Source: Sternotherus odoratus
Lineage: Eukaryota; Chordata; Testudines; Kinosternidae
NCBI GenBank assembly: GCA_032164245.1
Contig: JAVMKO010000003.1
Span: 66,844,390 to 66,908,389 of the forward strand
Reading direction: 5' to 3'
Length of the DNA: 64,000 bases
Position 1 is the stretch's first letter. The number at the start of each line of letters is the position of its first letter. Shown piece after piece: positions 21,970-33,800 of the stretch. The notes under the pieces are model-generated. The model made no database searches. It saw nothing but the letters and a program-made list of their open reading frames with translations, and was not told where the DNA came from. The position numbers and the translations under genes were made by a program.

Positions 21970-23005
21970 TAACCAATTTACAGTAATTCAGCTTCAAATA
22001 AAGCTTCTGTTTAACCAGATACAGTATTTATCTATAAAAGCTGCTGAAATTGAAGTGCACATTTATCAGAAAATATTTATTAAAAACTAAAAACTTAAGT
22101 ATTTTTACACCTCCTTGCCACTTGTCATTATTTAATCATTGTAACTAGTTACAGTATTTTGGTAGTGGGAAGAGGTTCACTGAATCTGGGATCACAGTTG
22201 GGAATGTTGAAAAAAACAAACATCTGAAGAATACTATAAATGCATTTACTATGGAGCTTTCTAAACAAATGACATGAACTGAACAACTAAAATAAACTCC
22301 AATTTGTTTTTTTGGAAAATGGAAGTCAATTAAAAAATCTAAATAAGTAACTTTTAGATTAATATTTGGAAAGAAAACACAGAAAAACTCTGTGCCATGG
22401 CTTGATGAAGTTGTAGAATACCGTTCTGCTGACATAAGAGAAATGTGGTTAATTACTGTTTGCTAATGCACTGTAGCTAGCATGTTTTAGTATTACAGTT
22501 TGACAGAGTTTTGTTACAAAAAAAACATGTTAGCGGACACCATATTTGAGAATACCCAGGAGGAGGAAAAGAGTTTGAATACAGCTTGAATAGTACATTT
22601 TGTAACTGTGTTGTGTATGGGCAGAAACCATTATAACAAGATATTTAAAATGTGTCTCACCTGAAGTTAAAGGGACTATTCACATGCTCAAAGATAGGCA
22701 TCTGCTTAAGTACCTTGGAGAACAGGAGCTCATGTTTACAAGTAATTTAAAACACAGCTATAAATATTCTTTGGACAGTCTCCAATATATAGCTGTGTTC
22801 CCAATCAATAGTAAAATGCCTTAAATATCTGATTAAATTATAATGGAAAAAGAAGTGTTTCTGACAACTTCCGTTATAGTACTGCTACTGCATGTCACTC
22901 TAAATGACACTTAGAAATTATGATCATAGGCATTTTAGATATTCCTAATACAGACCAAATCAAATATTTCCATTTTAAAATTTCTTTCCATTATATTATT
23001 CTTAC
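21970..23005. other. AK9 intron, no recognised element
   Basis: AT-rich intron between provirus and the 63-bp exon; nothing recognised. Confidence 0.5.
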
Positions 23006-23068
23006 CTCCTCTTTCTTTTTGGCTTGCTCTGCTAAAAGTTCTGCCCTTCTTTTGGCAATCTTCTCTTC
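23006..23068 (-). CDS. AK9: AK9 63-bp exon, basic/acidic helix
   Basis: 63-bp microexon-like exon (21 codons, phase 0-0) encoding EEKIAKRRAELLAEQAKKKE plus Glu, a single charged helix that continues the Lys-rich helix of the preceding exon. Acceptor AACAG and donor GAG/GTAAGA are both good. Confidence 0.85.
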
Positions 23069-23900
23069 CTGTTAGTGAAAGACTTAATAAAATAACAATA
23101 CTTTTAATTTCTGTAACAACTTTCATCCAAGGATCTCAGAGGATCTTACCTTTTGTGACATACCAAATCTTATTAATTTGGGACCAAATCCTGAATTCTA
23201 TAGGTTATCCTTACTCAGTCCAAAACTCTCATTGAATCAACATGTCTAAATAAAAATGAGTATGAACTTCAGGATTTATCCCTCTGTATTTACTAAGAAT
23301 GGAGCTGGTAGTATCATGTAAAATTAAATTTGTTCAACATTTACTGTTTTAAGACCCTGTTTTCATTTGCTTACAACTTTAAAGAAGTTTAACAATTCAG
23401 GCTGCAATTTTCTATGCTGGATATCTACCTCATTCTGAATGTTTTAGAAAAGTGTTAAGAAGGAGAAGGAAGCTGCAGGGTGATATTCAACTGACTAAAC
23501 TCCAAGACTGAATTTCCTCTTCCTGCAATCTACTGCCTCACTTGCTAAGCACCTTCTAACTCCTGCAACAAGTGAAGCAAGTGTTAAACAGACAACATTC
23601 TCATTAACTACTTAACCCTGATTAATTCTCTAAATACCATTCATCCTATGCATTGAATGGGGGAAAAATAGTATGTGATCATGCAATTAAAAATGGTCAG
23701 TCTTAATTCTGGCATTTCCTAACTTCTGAGTGCTTGACTTTGCAACCTTATGATTCTTTTAATGAAGTTTTGTGTATGTAATTTCCTATATAGATTAAAA
23801 AAAAAACTGAAAAAATATTCCATCATGTGGAACCATATTGACTCCAATGTAGTTCATTAATGAGGTTAGAATCTTTAATCCACGACACAGACATGTGCCA
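23069..23900. other. AK9 intron, no recognised element
   Basis: AT-rich intron; no repeat or coding feature recognised. Confidence 0.5.
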
Positions 23901-23914
23901 CTTGAACTAACAGT

Positions 23915-24115
23915 ATCAGAGGGGTAGCTGTGTTAGTCTGGATCTGCAAAAGTGACAGTATTGTAGCACCTTTACAGACTAACAGATGTTTTGGAGCATA
24001 AGCTTTTGTGGGCGAAGACCCACTTTGTCAGATGAATGTCGCCCACGAAAGCTTATGCTCCAAAACATCTGTTAGTCTGTAAAGGTGCTACAAGATTCTT
24101 TGTTGCTTGAACTAA
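23915..24115 (+). repeat. fold-back tRNA-SINE with 14-bp target duplication
   Basis: A plus-strand SINE (head GGTAGCTGTGTTAGTCTGG) runs to its tail near 24033 and is followed by an inverted copy of its body, so ACAGATGTTTTGGAGCATAA near 23980 is mirrored near 24055. CTTGAACTAACAGT flanks the unit at 23901-23914 and 24116-24129. The inverted arm ends at the internal CAACAAAGAATC, short of the tRNA-like head. Confidence 0.88.
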
Positions 24116-24129
24116 CAGTGTAACTAATG

Positions 24130-24730
24130 AGGATGCGGCACACATTTTGTCAGCAGGATTCAAGGCTATTTGCTCACAGCAGAGAACTAAGGAATCTCAG
24201 GTTCTATTGTAGGTTCTGAGGTGAGTGTGCTCTAGTGGTTATAGTTCCGTCTTTCCAGGCCCATCTCCTGAATCTTGAGTCCTTGATGGGCCTAGCCTCT
24301 CCAGGCCATCCTCCTCATCATTTCCCTTCTTGGTTCTTCCTTGGCTCCTCATCTTTATACAACCTTCCTCCTGCCTTGTGTTTCCATGTTCCAGTCATCT
24401 CCCCCCTCCCCCGGTTCTTAGTTCCAGTCTTCTTCTTTGCTACCTTCTAGCCTCAGCTCCTTTCTATTCAGCATTTTTTGACTGCCGCTGCACACTGAGT
24501 GGATGATTTCAGAGAAATCTGTCCAAAAAGACTCCGAGATCTCTTTCTTGAGTGATAACAGCTAATTTAGATCTCATCAGAGATCATTAGCTAGGTCTGC
24601 TAGGTTTTTTTGAATATATTTAATTCACAGATCAGCTATTAGCTTTCCTCTATCACTGCTTGCTTTCAGAACTTCTATATATTAAACAAGTACACAGGAA
24701 CTTGAGGGGAGCTAGGGCTGATACATCTGC
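24130..24730. other. AK9 intron, no recognised element
   Basis: Intronic sequence; the plus-strand frame at 24235-24450 is Pro/Phe/Ser-rich and not credible as a gene. Confidence 0.45.
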
Positions 24731-24738
24731 TATTACAG

Positions 24739-25731
24739 CAGGGGTGGGGAACCTCCGGCCCGCAGGCCTTATACGGCCCGCCAAGTCATTCCATCCAGCC
24801 CACGGCGGGTCAGAGCTGAGTCAGGCACTGGGGTGTGGGGAGAAGACGCACGCTGAAGCGCCTGGGGCCGCTGCTGGTCAGGGACGCGCGCGGGCCGCCA
24901 GGCGGGGGCAGCTCCGCGCTGAAGCGCCTGGGGGCAGGGGGCAGAAGATGCGCGGGGCTGCCGCCGGCCCCGCACTGAAGTGCCTGGGGGCGGGGGTAGA
25001 AGACGCGCATGGGCCGCCAGGTGGGGGTAGCTCCGCGCTGAAGGTAGGGGCCGGGAAGCACCTGGGGGAGCCGCGGGGAGCCGACGGTCAAGGGGGGGGA
25101 GGCTGGGCAGGGGGGCAGGCAAGGGGGCGGTGGGGGGGGGAGGCTGGGCTGAGGGCTAGGGGCAGGCAAGGGGGTGGGGGGAGGGAGGCCAAGCTGGGCG
25201 GGGGAGAGGCCGGGCTGGGGGGGGCAGGCAAGGGGGCAGGAGACTAGGCTGGATGGGGTGGGTGAGGCATGGGTGCGGGAGGGAAGGAGGTTTGGTGGGG
25301 GGAGGCTGAGCTGGGCGGGTCAGGCATGGGGGCAGGAGGCTGAGTTGGGAGTGGGAGGGGGGAGGAGGTTAGGTTCGGTGGGATGGGCTAGGCAGGGGTG
25401 GGGGAGGGAAGGCGGTTAGATGGGGGGGAGGCTGGGCAGGGGTAAAGGAAGATGACCCCCTGGCCTACACCCAGGCTGACAGCGGGAGCTGACTGGGGCA
25501 GGTAGCAGGACCCCGGCTGGCAAGGGGCCAGCGGGGGAAACCCCAAAGCTGTGCAGGGCTAAGCACTCCGCCTGCCACTGCTTTGGGGTTTCCCCCACTG
25601 GTCCCTTGCCAGCTGGGGGTCTCAGCTCCCGTTGCCAGCCTGGGCTTCCTTGGGGGGAGGTGGGAGCGGCCCGCGAATGACATCATAAATGTGCAAATGG
25701 CCCTCGGCAGAAAAAAGGTTCCCCACCCCTG
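24739..25731. mobile_element. non-autonomous hAT element (993 bp) with G-rich core
   Basis: Termini CAGGGGTGGGGAACCT and AGGTTCCCCACCCCTG are near-perfect inverted repeats. The 8-bp duplication TATTACAG is at 24731-24738 and 25732-25739. The core from about 25080 to 25440 is a G-rich degenerate tandem array (GGGCAGGCAAGGGGG type). Long frames inside it are compositional artefacts. Confidence 0.92.
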
Positions 25732-25739
25732 TATTACAG

Positions 25740-26526
25740 GATTTTATATCAATGCCATAGGTCCAAGTTAGTAGATAATCCTGTGGTAAGAGCTCCAGGT
25801 CCAGCTATTCATACTCACACAATTTTCCACCCCAGAAAAAGCCCAAGAACATAGATAGGCTCTTCAGCATGATCTGAAGATCATCTTGAGTTCTGTCAGA
25901 TCAATGTGGGAGAAAATTCCAGGATAAAGATCCCTTCACTGAAAATACTCTACCACCATTTAAACCTGATGTTTAAATGCATCACATGCAGAAAAACGAT
26001 CTGCTTATCCAATGCCAGACCGTTTGAAGTATTGCCAGCTCTTGTGATGTTACCAAGACTCTAATGATCTGGGGTGTTTTTTTCACTTGTCTCATGAAAA
26101 CATAATGAAAGGCTGCCACTCTCTTATTCAAAATGGCCACCGTGACCTCATACTGTCAAGAGGGCTGAAGTCAGCAAGATGGCTGTCATTTCCTCATGTA
26201 TATGTAAATGCATATGTAAATGAACTGCCTTAATAAAGTTGAGACACAAGGTAGGTGAGGACATATCTTTCATTGGGTCAACTTCTGTTGGTGAAAGAGA
26301 CAAGCTTCTACATTCCACAGAGTTCTTCAGTTATCTTTCAACAAGCACATCCTGTAACCGACACAGCTACAATAATACTTAATAAAGGTATCTTCCACTT
26401 CCCACTGTTTTCAATAAGATTGAGGCCATGGCCACAGGCAAAATGGCTGCCACTCTGTGGTTCAGAGGTCGACTGAGTACAGGTAACTAAGCATATTTTT
26501 TTCTGTTGAGTTGTTGTCTAAGACCC
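25740..26526. other. AK9 intron, no recognised element
   Basis: Intronic sequence; fragments such as TGTAAATGCATATGTAAATG and a CATTGGGTCAACTTCTGTTG tract suggest old repeats, unclassified. Confidence 0.35.
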
Positions 26527-26590
26527 CCATCTCCTGACATATTCCTCTGCACCCTATTCAGCTAAATTCAGAAAGCAGGAGCTTATGTTC
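26527..26590. repeat. left half of a repeat paralogous to 37718-37900
   Basis: The stretch ATTCCTCTGCACCCT followed by TTCAGCTAAATTCAGAAAGC matches 37730-37765 with few changes. The match resumes at 28309 after the CR1, so the CR1 inserted into this copy. Confidence 0.8.
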
Positions 26591-26953
26591 TTTAATCTAC
26601 CTGGATTTCTGCAAGGCAGTTGATACAGTTCCATGTAGGAAATTATTTGTTAGGCTGGAGAAGATGGGCATTAAAATAAGAATTGAAAGAGGGGTAAGGA
26701 ACTGGTTGAAGTGAAGAACACAATGGGTCATACTGAATGGTGAATTGTCAGGCTGCAGGGAAGTTACTAGTGGAGTTCCTTGGGGATCAATCTTGGGACC
26801 AATCTTATTTAACATTTTCATTAATGACCTTGGCACAAAAAGTGAGAGAGTGCTAATAAAATGTATGGATGACACGAAGTTGGGAGGTATTGCCAATAAA
26901 GAGGGGGAATGGAATATTATACAAGAAGATTTGGATGACCTTGAAACCTGGAG

Positions 26954-27354
26954 TGTGACAGAGTGCAGGGGATGAACAAGTGATCCTGCAATCTGATCAC
27001 TCAGATCTTCATTACTTCCACTTGAGAAAGCTGGCAGGGTTGGGGGTAATTAGAGGGTCAGGCTGGATGGATAGGAGGAGCCAATTAGTCTATCAACCCA
27101 AGGCAGGAGAGAGGACTAGGGCTGGGTTAGCCCAGTTACATGGATGCCTCAAGGGAAGGAGACCTCTGTTTCCCTCAAGTTCTGGGGGGAGGGCCAAAAA
27201 GCGCAGGTGGTGATATAAACAGACGGTTGCATAGGGATTGTTGTAGAAATGGTGGAGGGAACTTAAAATAAAAGGGTATAGTGAATGCTTAACTATTGGA
27301 GTCCATGCACTTTCTGCAGGGAAGATGGTGGTAGAGGAGCCACACCCCGTTACA
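26954..27354 (+). repeat. solo LTR inside the CR1 (401 bp)
   Basis: Starts TGTGACAGAGTGC and ends CACCCCGTTACA, splitting the CR1 coding sequence after ETW. It carries a GATATAAA near 27210 and AATAAA near 27267 on the plus strand. The flanking duplication is unclear (GGAG versus GGTA). Confidence 0.72.
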
Positions 27355-27830
27355 GGTAGCATTAGAAATGTCATGAAATTTAATAGTGCAAGATACAAGG
27401 TCACACACTTAGGGAGTACAAGAAGAATTTTTCCTGCAGCTGGGGACATATCAGTTGGAAGAGACAGAAGAGACTAAACACTTGGGTGTATTGATCAATC
27501 ACAGGATGACTATGAACCACTAGTGTGATGGCCATGAAAAGGGCTAATGCAATTGTAGGATGCATCAGGCAAGGTATTTCCAGCAGAGATAAGGAAGTAT
27601 TATTACAACTATACAAGGCACTAGTATACTGTGTGCAGTTCTGGTTTCCCATGTTTAACAAAGATGAATGCAAACTGGAACAAGTGCAGAGAAGGGCTAC
27701 TAGAATTATCAGAGGAATGGAGAACCTATCTTATGAAAAGAGCCTGGGTTGTCTTGCCTAACCAGACAAAGGCTGTTGGGGGGAGATATGATTGCTCTCT
27801 AAAAATACATCATAGGAATAGAATCAGAGC

Positions 27831-27953
27831 GGTAGCCGTGTTAGTCTGGAATAGCAGAGGTAACAAAGAGTCCTGTGGCACCTTAAAGACTAACTAAAGT
27901 ATTGAAGCATAAGCTTTCGTGGGTTAGTACCCACTTCGTCGGATGCAAGCAGT
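27831..27953 (+). repeat. tRNA-SINE inside the CR1
   Basis: A complete-looking SINE head (GGTAGCCGTGTTAGTCTGG) and body (GTGGCACCTTAAAGACTAAC, CATAAGCTTTCGTGGG) ending GGATGCAAGCAGTG, inserted in the CR1. Confidence 0.92.
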
Positions 27954-28308
27954 GGAAGTGTCCAGGGGCAGGTATAGAATAAATATTAGGAAGGGAGAGG
28001 AGTTATTTAAGTTAAGGGCCAATGTTAGAACAAATAGATATACACTGGCCATCAACAAGTTTAGGCTTGAAATTGGACAAAAGTTTCTAACCACCAAAGT
28101 AGTGAAGTTCTGGAACAACCTCCCAAGAGTAAATGGTGGATTCTTTGTAACTTGAAGTCTTTAAATTGTGATGTGAGGACTTCAGTATCTCTGCTAGAGG
28201 TTATGGGTCTATTACAGGAGTGGGTGGGTGATATTCTGTGGCTTATGATTTGTAGATGGTGAGGCTAGATGATCACAATGGTCCCTCCTCATCTTAAAGT
28301 CTATGAGT

Positions 28309-28440
28309 CTATGTACATCTATAATTTATTGACCCCAAAAAGTACTAAGTTCTAGGTGCAAGTGTGAATCATGATGCACTAAATAGGTCAAGGTTCTCAA
28401 ACTGCTTAACAGTCCGCCCTTCTTTTATCAAAGGTTATAA
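28309..28440. repeat. right half of the repeat paralogous to 37718-37900
   Basis: TATGTACATCT, GCAAGTGTGAATCATGATGC and TCTCAAACT match 37793-37885 in order. Together with 26527-26590 this reconstructs the pre-insertion site of the CR1. Confidence 0.78.
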
Positions 28441-29812
28441 ACTAAGAAGGAGGAGTCTGGAGAGTAATAGGGCATGGATGGCCAGTCTCCTTATTTCTGG
28501 TGATTAGAGCCAAAGTGGAGTGTTCATCTGTGACTCATGGGAAAGGCATGCATTTTAGTGTGCATTCAAGCTGAAATTATCATAGTGACATTATTACACA
28601 CACGCCTTGACAGACGAGAATCAAAAAGTCAAAAGACGGCACAGAATAACATGATTTGATGTTTTTTAAAATCTCATGATTGGGGGGGGGCAATCTCCTG
28701 ATTTTTGACCTCTTGTGGTTGGCAATACTGCATCTCCAAACCTCAAAGATGAGATTTTTAGAGCAGAGCTGTAACTTTTGATAACTGCTGGAGCAGAACT
28801 TTTACTTCTAGTAGATGAGGATCTCCAGGGCAAAGGAAAACCCCAACCATGCCCCTTTCCCCTGGATAGACCCCTGTACTAAAGCCTGAGAGGGGGATGG
28901 TATAAGCATCACTCTGACAACTTCAGACTTGTTCTACTTGCCTCCTGGTGCTTCCTGTAGGAGTATGAAGTTCTGCTTCATCCTCCAATGCAGAGATCTG
29001 CGTAAATGGTATAATCTAACTGTGAATGATTCCCCTTCCCCCTCAAATGCCCTTTTGTGGGTGGGCACCCTAAAAGGGGTTACCATTCCTTTTTCCCTCT
29101 CAGGTCCCTAAGAACCCTACAATAGGTTCTCTTGCTTCAATAATACCCTTCCCAGGGGCCAGTTTAGTAAAAAAACATACTGCAAATAATCCATAATAAA
29201 AGTCCAAAAACATAGTCCATCTGTCACTCCCAGTGCATAGCTGTTAAAATCCCATGACACACAGTCCGTCAACATAACATATACCACACTCTGGGGTTTT
29301 CCACCACACCTGGGCTCTTCTTCAGTCCTCTTCTTTGATCCCCTCCCTTCCTTCTGCCAGGACAGTCACTCCACCCCTTCCAGTGGTAGTATATCCCTGT
29401 TCTTCACAGTGGAGCCCTAACTGGGGATCTTCCCACTACCACCAACTCTCTGCTGGGACTTCATCCTTACCTAGGAAGCATCTCCTCCTCTCCTCCAGCC
29501 TCTGGCTCCAGTTCTCTAGCATGGAGGTAAGCTCCTCCACTGTTCCCCTGCCTTCAGCCCTCTCTGACCCTCAGTTCTGTCTCTCCAGTGTGGAGAGGTC
29601 AGCCAGTAAACCCCTCTGATGTTCAGCCTTCCTTCAAGGACCTCTGTCCTCTCTGATTCTCCATGATCCTTTGTAGCGCCAGGTGCTGCCCTGCTGTTTT
29701 AAATGACCACCTGAGGTGGCACAGGAGACCTAGGCCTCCTTCATTCCAAGGGTGTCAGCCTCTCTGTAACACTAATCTAAAATGTGTTTGTTATTGAAAG
29801 CATAAAACCTAC
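28441..29812. repeat. intron with unclassified LTR-like repeat
   Basis: Pyrimidine-rich sequence at about 29290-29770 ends GGCTCTGTAACA-like, whose complement TGTTACAGAGAGG would suit the start of a minus-oriented LTR. No second end or coding region was found. The remainder is unremarkable. Confidence 0.3.
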
Positions 29813-30032
29813 CTTTATTTTTTCTTTCATGTCTTTCAGCTGCTTCTTCTTTTCCATTTTTTTATTTTGTCTATCCCTCCATTTTTCCAAACGTGGAGGA
29901 AGAAGACGATCAGAAATGTCACTTTCTTCCACTTGGATAAAAACTGCAACATCGGGACAGAGTCCTCGCTCTGATAAATACTGGGCCTCCTCAAATGTAC
30001 GAGGGAAACCATCCAGTATAAATCCTGTGGAT
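29813..30032 (-). CDS. AK9: AK9 exon with DGFPRT motif
   Basis: 220-bp exon beginning STGFILDGFPRTFEEAQYL, the conserved adenylate-kinase strand contacting the acceptor nucleotide, then GLCPDVAVFIQVEESDI and DRLLPPRLEKWRDRQ. It ends in a Lys-rich helix (KKMEKKKQLKDMKEKIK). Acceptor AATCAG, donor AAG/GTAGGT, phase 1 in and 0 out. With the exons at 36271 and 38039 it completes one kinase module. Confidence 0.95.
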
Positions 30033-30880
30033 CTGATTGGAAACAAAGATAAAGATGATGTATTTCTAAAGTAATCTTTTAGTACACAGAAAATTCAGTG
30101 AGTGAATGGCAAAAAGAAAAGAAAAATTCATTAACGATTTTTTAATAGCAATTTAAAAAAGTCATTATTTTTTTCTCAATTTCTTGCAGTTCCCTCTTAA
30201 AGCTGATCTATATGGTGCCGCAATATGCACCAGAGGGGTATGAATTGAAATGCACACTGAGTTGCACACTAATCTTGCTGGCACACACTAAGTTCCCTAG
30301 TGAGTAGACAAGCCCTTAGAAATCTTTTTATTTTATTGCATGTTATTCTGCTTAGCAAACATTGTCTTTCCCTCTGTATTTTGAATGGTGCAGAAATTAA
30401 ATGCCCATTTTGTTTAAAAGTAATTTCAGCCTAGATAGCATTGTATCTAAAAGAGGTCTGTGTATCCGCATCTTCAATTTTGCTAATGTGGTTCTGAAAA
30501 TAGTGTTCATTAGCCACTGCTGTAGAATCATAAGTGGTGGCACAAATCATTGTATTGGTATAGCCTGTCATGTGAAGTTTGTTAGCTGATGATTTTCTTT
30601 CAGGGAATGACACCTCTCCCACAGTCTATGATGTGGCCTACACCTCTCTGCATGAGCTAAACCTCTCTTCCCGCAAATACTGGAGTCAGTTCAGACTTGT
30701 CTCTGGAAATCCAGGTCCTGGTCATACCCCTTACAAAATTTAGCTTTGGAAGTATTTATCTAGTATGAAAATGTATTTCAGTTCTTTTTATTATTATTAG
30801 ATTGAATGTAAGAGTAATGTTTCATATATATATATATATAAGCCTTGATGTAGATCTTCAGTGTCGCAAATGGCAAAAAT
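30033..30880. other. AK9 intron, no recognised element
   Basis: AT-rich intron with an (AT)n run near 30826-30840; otherwise nothing recognised. Confidence 0.5.
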
Positions 30881-33800
30881 AAATATGAAAAAAGTTACGG
30901 GAATTGAAAACGCTCCAAAAGACACTTACATCAAAGCTAACCCTCCCCCCAAATTTAAAAAATTTAAACCACAAATTAAGTAAGCTTCAAGAAAAAAACA
31001 ATTCTCTGAATGTAAAAATAAAAGAAAGCAGCTCCTCTGCATGCCATATTGCTGCTAACATACAACAAAAGGGTAATTTTACTGACTCCGGTTTAGGCAG
31101 CAATACTAATAAAAACCAAAATGAAAGCAATTGGAAACTCCTTAAAAAACAAATCCAGAATTGGAACCTGGCATGCATGAGGGAAAATCGAGATAATTGG
31201 CCTCCTCCCTCTCCTTCTCACCCAGAATTAAGTGCCGGTGCTTCTCTGGCCCCTCTCCAAGTAACCATGCAGTGGTCAGGACCAGCAAATAATAAAGTGG
31301 TTCATAATACTTATAAGTACACTCCTGTCAGCATAGAGGAAATGAGGGGCTTACTGAAAGATCTCCCTGATCTAAAGCCCCAAAACCAGAATTTCGCATT
31401 CTAAAAAAAAAGAAAAAAAAGAGTCAAATGGTTACCACCTACACATTACATCCTAGGGCTCTTCATATCCTAACTAAAGGTAAATGCCCCAACCTTTCAT
31501 GGGTAAAAATCCACTAAAAAATTTTTAAAAAATTCAAATTAGAAAATATAACTTGAGGAATGGAGCCGGTAATTGGGGACTAATAATAAAATGCGTACAA
31601 GGCAAGGACAAGCCTGCTGCTCAATACTGTGAGCGAAAATAAAAACCGTATTCAAGTAATGCAGGCATTGCCAATCCAAAAAAAACACCTAATCAGGAAT
31701 TTCTAAAAATGATAAAGGAAGGTTTTCACTCCCACCTGCAAACAATCCTTAACTTGGAAATGAACCCAGGCTCTTAATTATAAATCCGTCTGTATGTGAG
31801 CCTCTAAATGCAAAGCCAAACAAGCTAAAAATATAAAAAAAGTCTATTCGTGTTTCTTTGGTAACAGCAAAAGGTAATGTAACCTGTTATAATTGTGGGT
31901 GTCTAGGGCATACCCAAAAGAACTGCAGGCGCAAGGCCCAAAAGCTTAGTCAGGGACAAAATCATGGCCATTTGAATCCCCGCACTGCCCTTTCAATCTG
32001 GTCCTGGTCCCGCCCCTACAGCTCACCTATCTTACATTGTTTTATATGTGAGGAGACCGGACGCTGAAAAGCTGGATACCCAAGCCGAGTAGCCCTGGGC
32101 AACCGGCCCCAACTGGTATCTCAATCAGCTGCCAAACCTTACTTACATCTAAGCAAAGAGAAAATGGCCAGGCTTTTAAATTCCATGGCCCACTAGGATT
32201 CAGCGGACCCCTCGCTTGCCAGTACTGCTAATGCAAATATAAACCTCTCAAGGCCACACTTACAGGAATAAATAAGGGGCCAGCCATGCACAACTCTCGT
32301 GGACACAGAAGCATTTGTTTCCATTACTGACCTCCCCCTCCCCACTACTAAACAGTATATTATTAGAGGGGTAGAAGGTGCACAAATCACAGCTTATAAG
32401 AGCCACCCTCTTCTTGTAGAATCTATTCTAAACTATTCTTCTGGACTCAGTCTTTTTATGTAGCTCCAAACGCAGAGGGGACTATTTTGGGCATGGATGC
32501 CTTCTGCGATCTTGTGGCAACTCTTAACCTTGCTCAAAGTACAGTGAAATTTACTAATAAACTTATGCGTACTCAGGGCTGGCGACAGAAATTTTGGGGC
32601 CCCTTTCTCTGATCGTTTGTGGGCTTCCCCCCGGCCGGCCTCCCGCTGCCCGCGCCCTGCCCCGCCCGGGCCTACGTGGGACTGCCTTGCCTGTCGGGCA
32701 TAGCGGGGGTGGGGGGTGTCGTGTTGCGGGGGTACCGGGCACGGTCGGCAGTAACACGGTGGCGTGAGGCGCGCCACGCATGCGGGCGGCCTCTAGCACA
32801 CCACCCCTGCCTGGCCCCCCCCCCCAGCCTATTCTCCTTACCCCCCTGCCTGACCCGGCCCACCCAACCTAATCTCCTCCCCCAGCCTAACCTCCTCCCC
32901 ACCCCACCCATCCCTGCCTGGTCCACCCCGCTGTTGGGGTGATCTTCCTTTATGCCCGCCCAGCCTCCCCCCATCTAACTGCCTTCCCTCCCCCACCCCT
33001 GCCTGGCCCTGCCCGGCCCATCCCACCGAACCTAACCTCCTCCCCCCCTCCCACTCCCAACCCAGCCTCCTTCCCCCCATGCCTGACCTGCCCAGCTCAG
33101 CCTCCCCCCACCAAACCTCCTTCCCTCCCGCACCCACGCCTTGCCCACCCCATCCAGCCTAGTCTCCTGTCCCCCTCCCCGCCTGCCCAGCCTCCCCCCC
33201 CACCGCCCCCTTGCCTGCCCCCCAGCCCAGCCTCCCCCCCCCTTGACATCTCCAAACCTATCTGCACACCGCCTCCCCCCGCCTCCCCCGGAGCCGGGGC
33301 TGTTCTCGGAGACTTTCTGGGTGAGGAGCAGCAGGGCACCCAGGCGGGTTCCTCCTCCACCTGGCAGGGAGCGAGTGACGGAGGGAGGGAGGGAGGGAGG
33401 GAGACCAGGGCCGCCATCCAGCCGGGGAAGCAGCGCGGCTCAGGCGCCCGGGGACGGCTCCCCCAGGCGGGGCGGCGGGGGGTGCCGGGGCCAGCCGCAG
33501 GGCTCGCCAGGAGCGGGGCTGTTTTCGGGTCCCCACTGGGAGCCTGGCGCCGAGCCCGCGGTCACGCTCCCTCCAGCCGGCGCCCCGCGCCATGGCCGCA
33601 CGTCCCCCCAAACATTGCCTCGGGCCGGGCCCGGGGGGGGACGCAGCCGGCTCCCAACCCCCCACCCGCGCCCTGAGTCCCTTGGCCCCGCCCTCCCCAC
33701 GCACGCGGCTGCCGGCATGGATGGGCCCCTGAACCTCTCCGCCACCCCGTGGGCAGCCACGGCCAACCGGAGCAGCGGCGGCCCCCCCGCCCCCTAGATC

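Larger units (their letters stand above)
26591..28312 (+). mobile_element. CR1 LINE, 5'-truncated, with two nested insertions
   Basis: RT motif A region reads LDFCKAVDTVP, the motif B/C region SGVPWGSILGPILFNIFIND and the catalytic box CMDD in place of FADD. Later pieces (near 27525-27720 and 27961-28150) give the typical CR1 C-terminal NAIVGCIRQGIS and FWNNLPR. The 3' end is TAAAGTCTATGAGTCTATG. A 401-bp LTR (26954-27354) and a SINE (27831-27953) interrupt it. Stops and a mutated catalytic box show it is dead. Confidence 0.93.

Noticed and set aside
24660..25419. Long Gly/Ala-rich and Pro-rich open frames on both strands
   Set aside because: They lie in the G-rich core of a hAT element; absence of stops follows from base composition and both strands are open.
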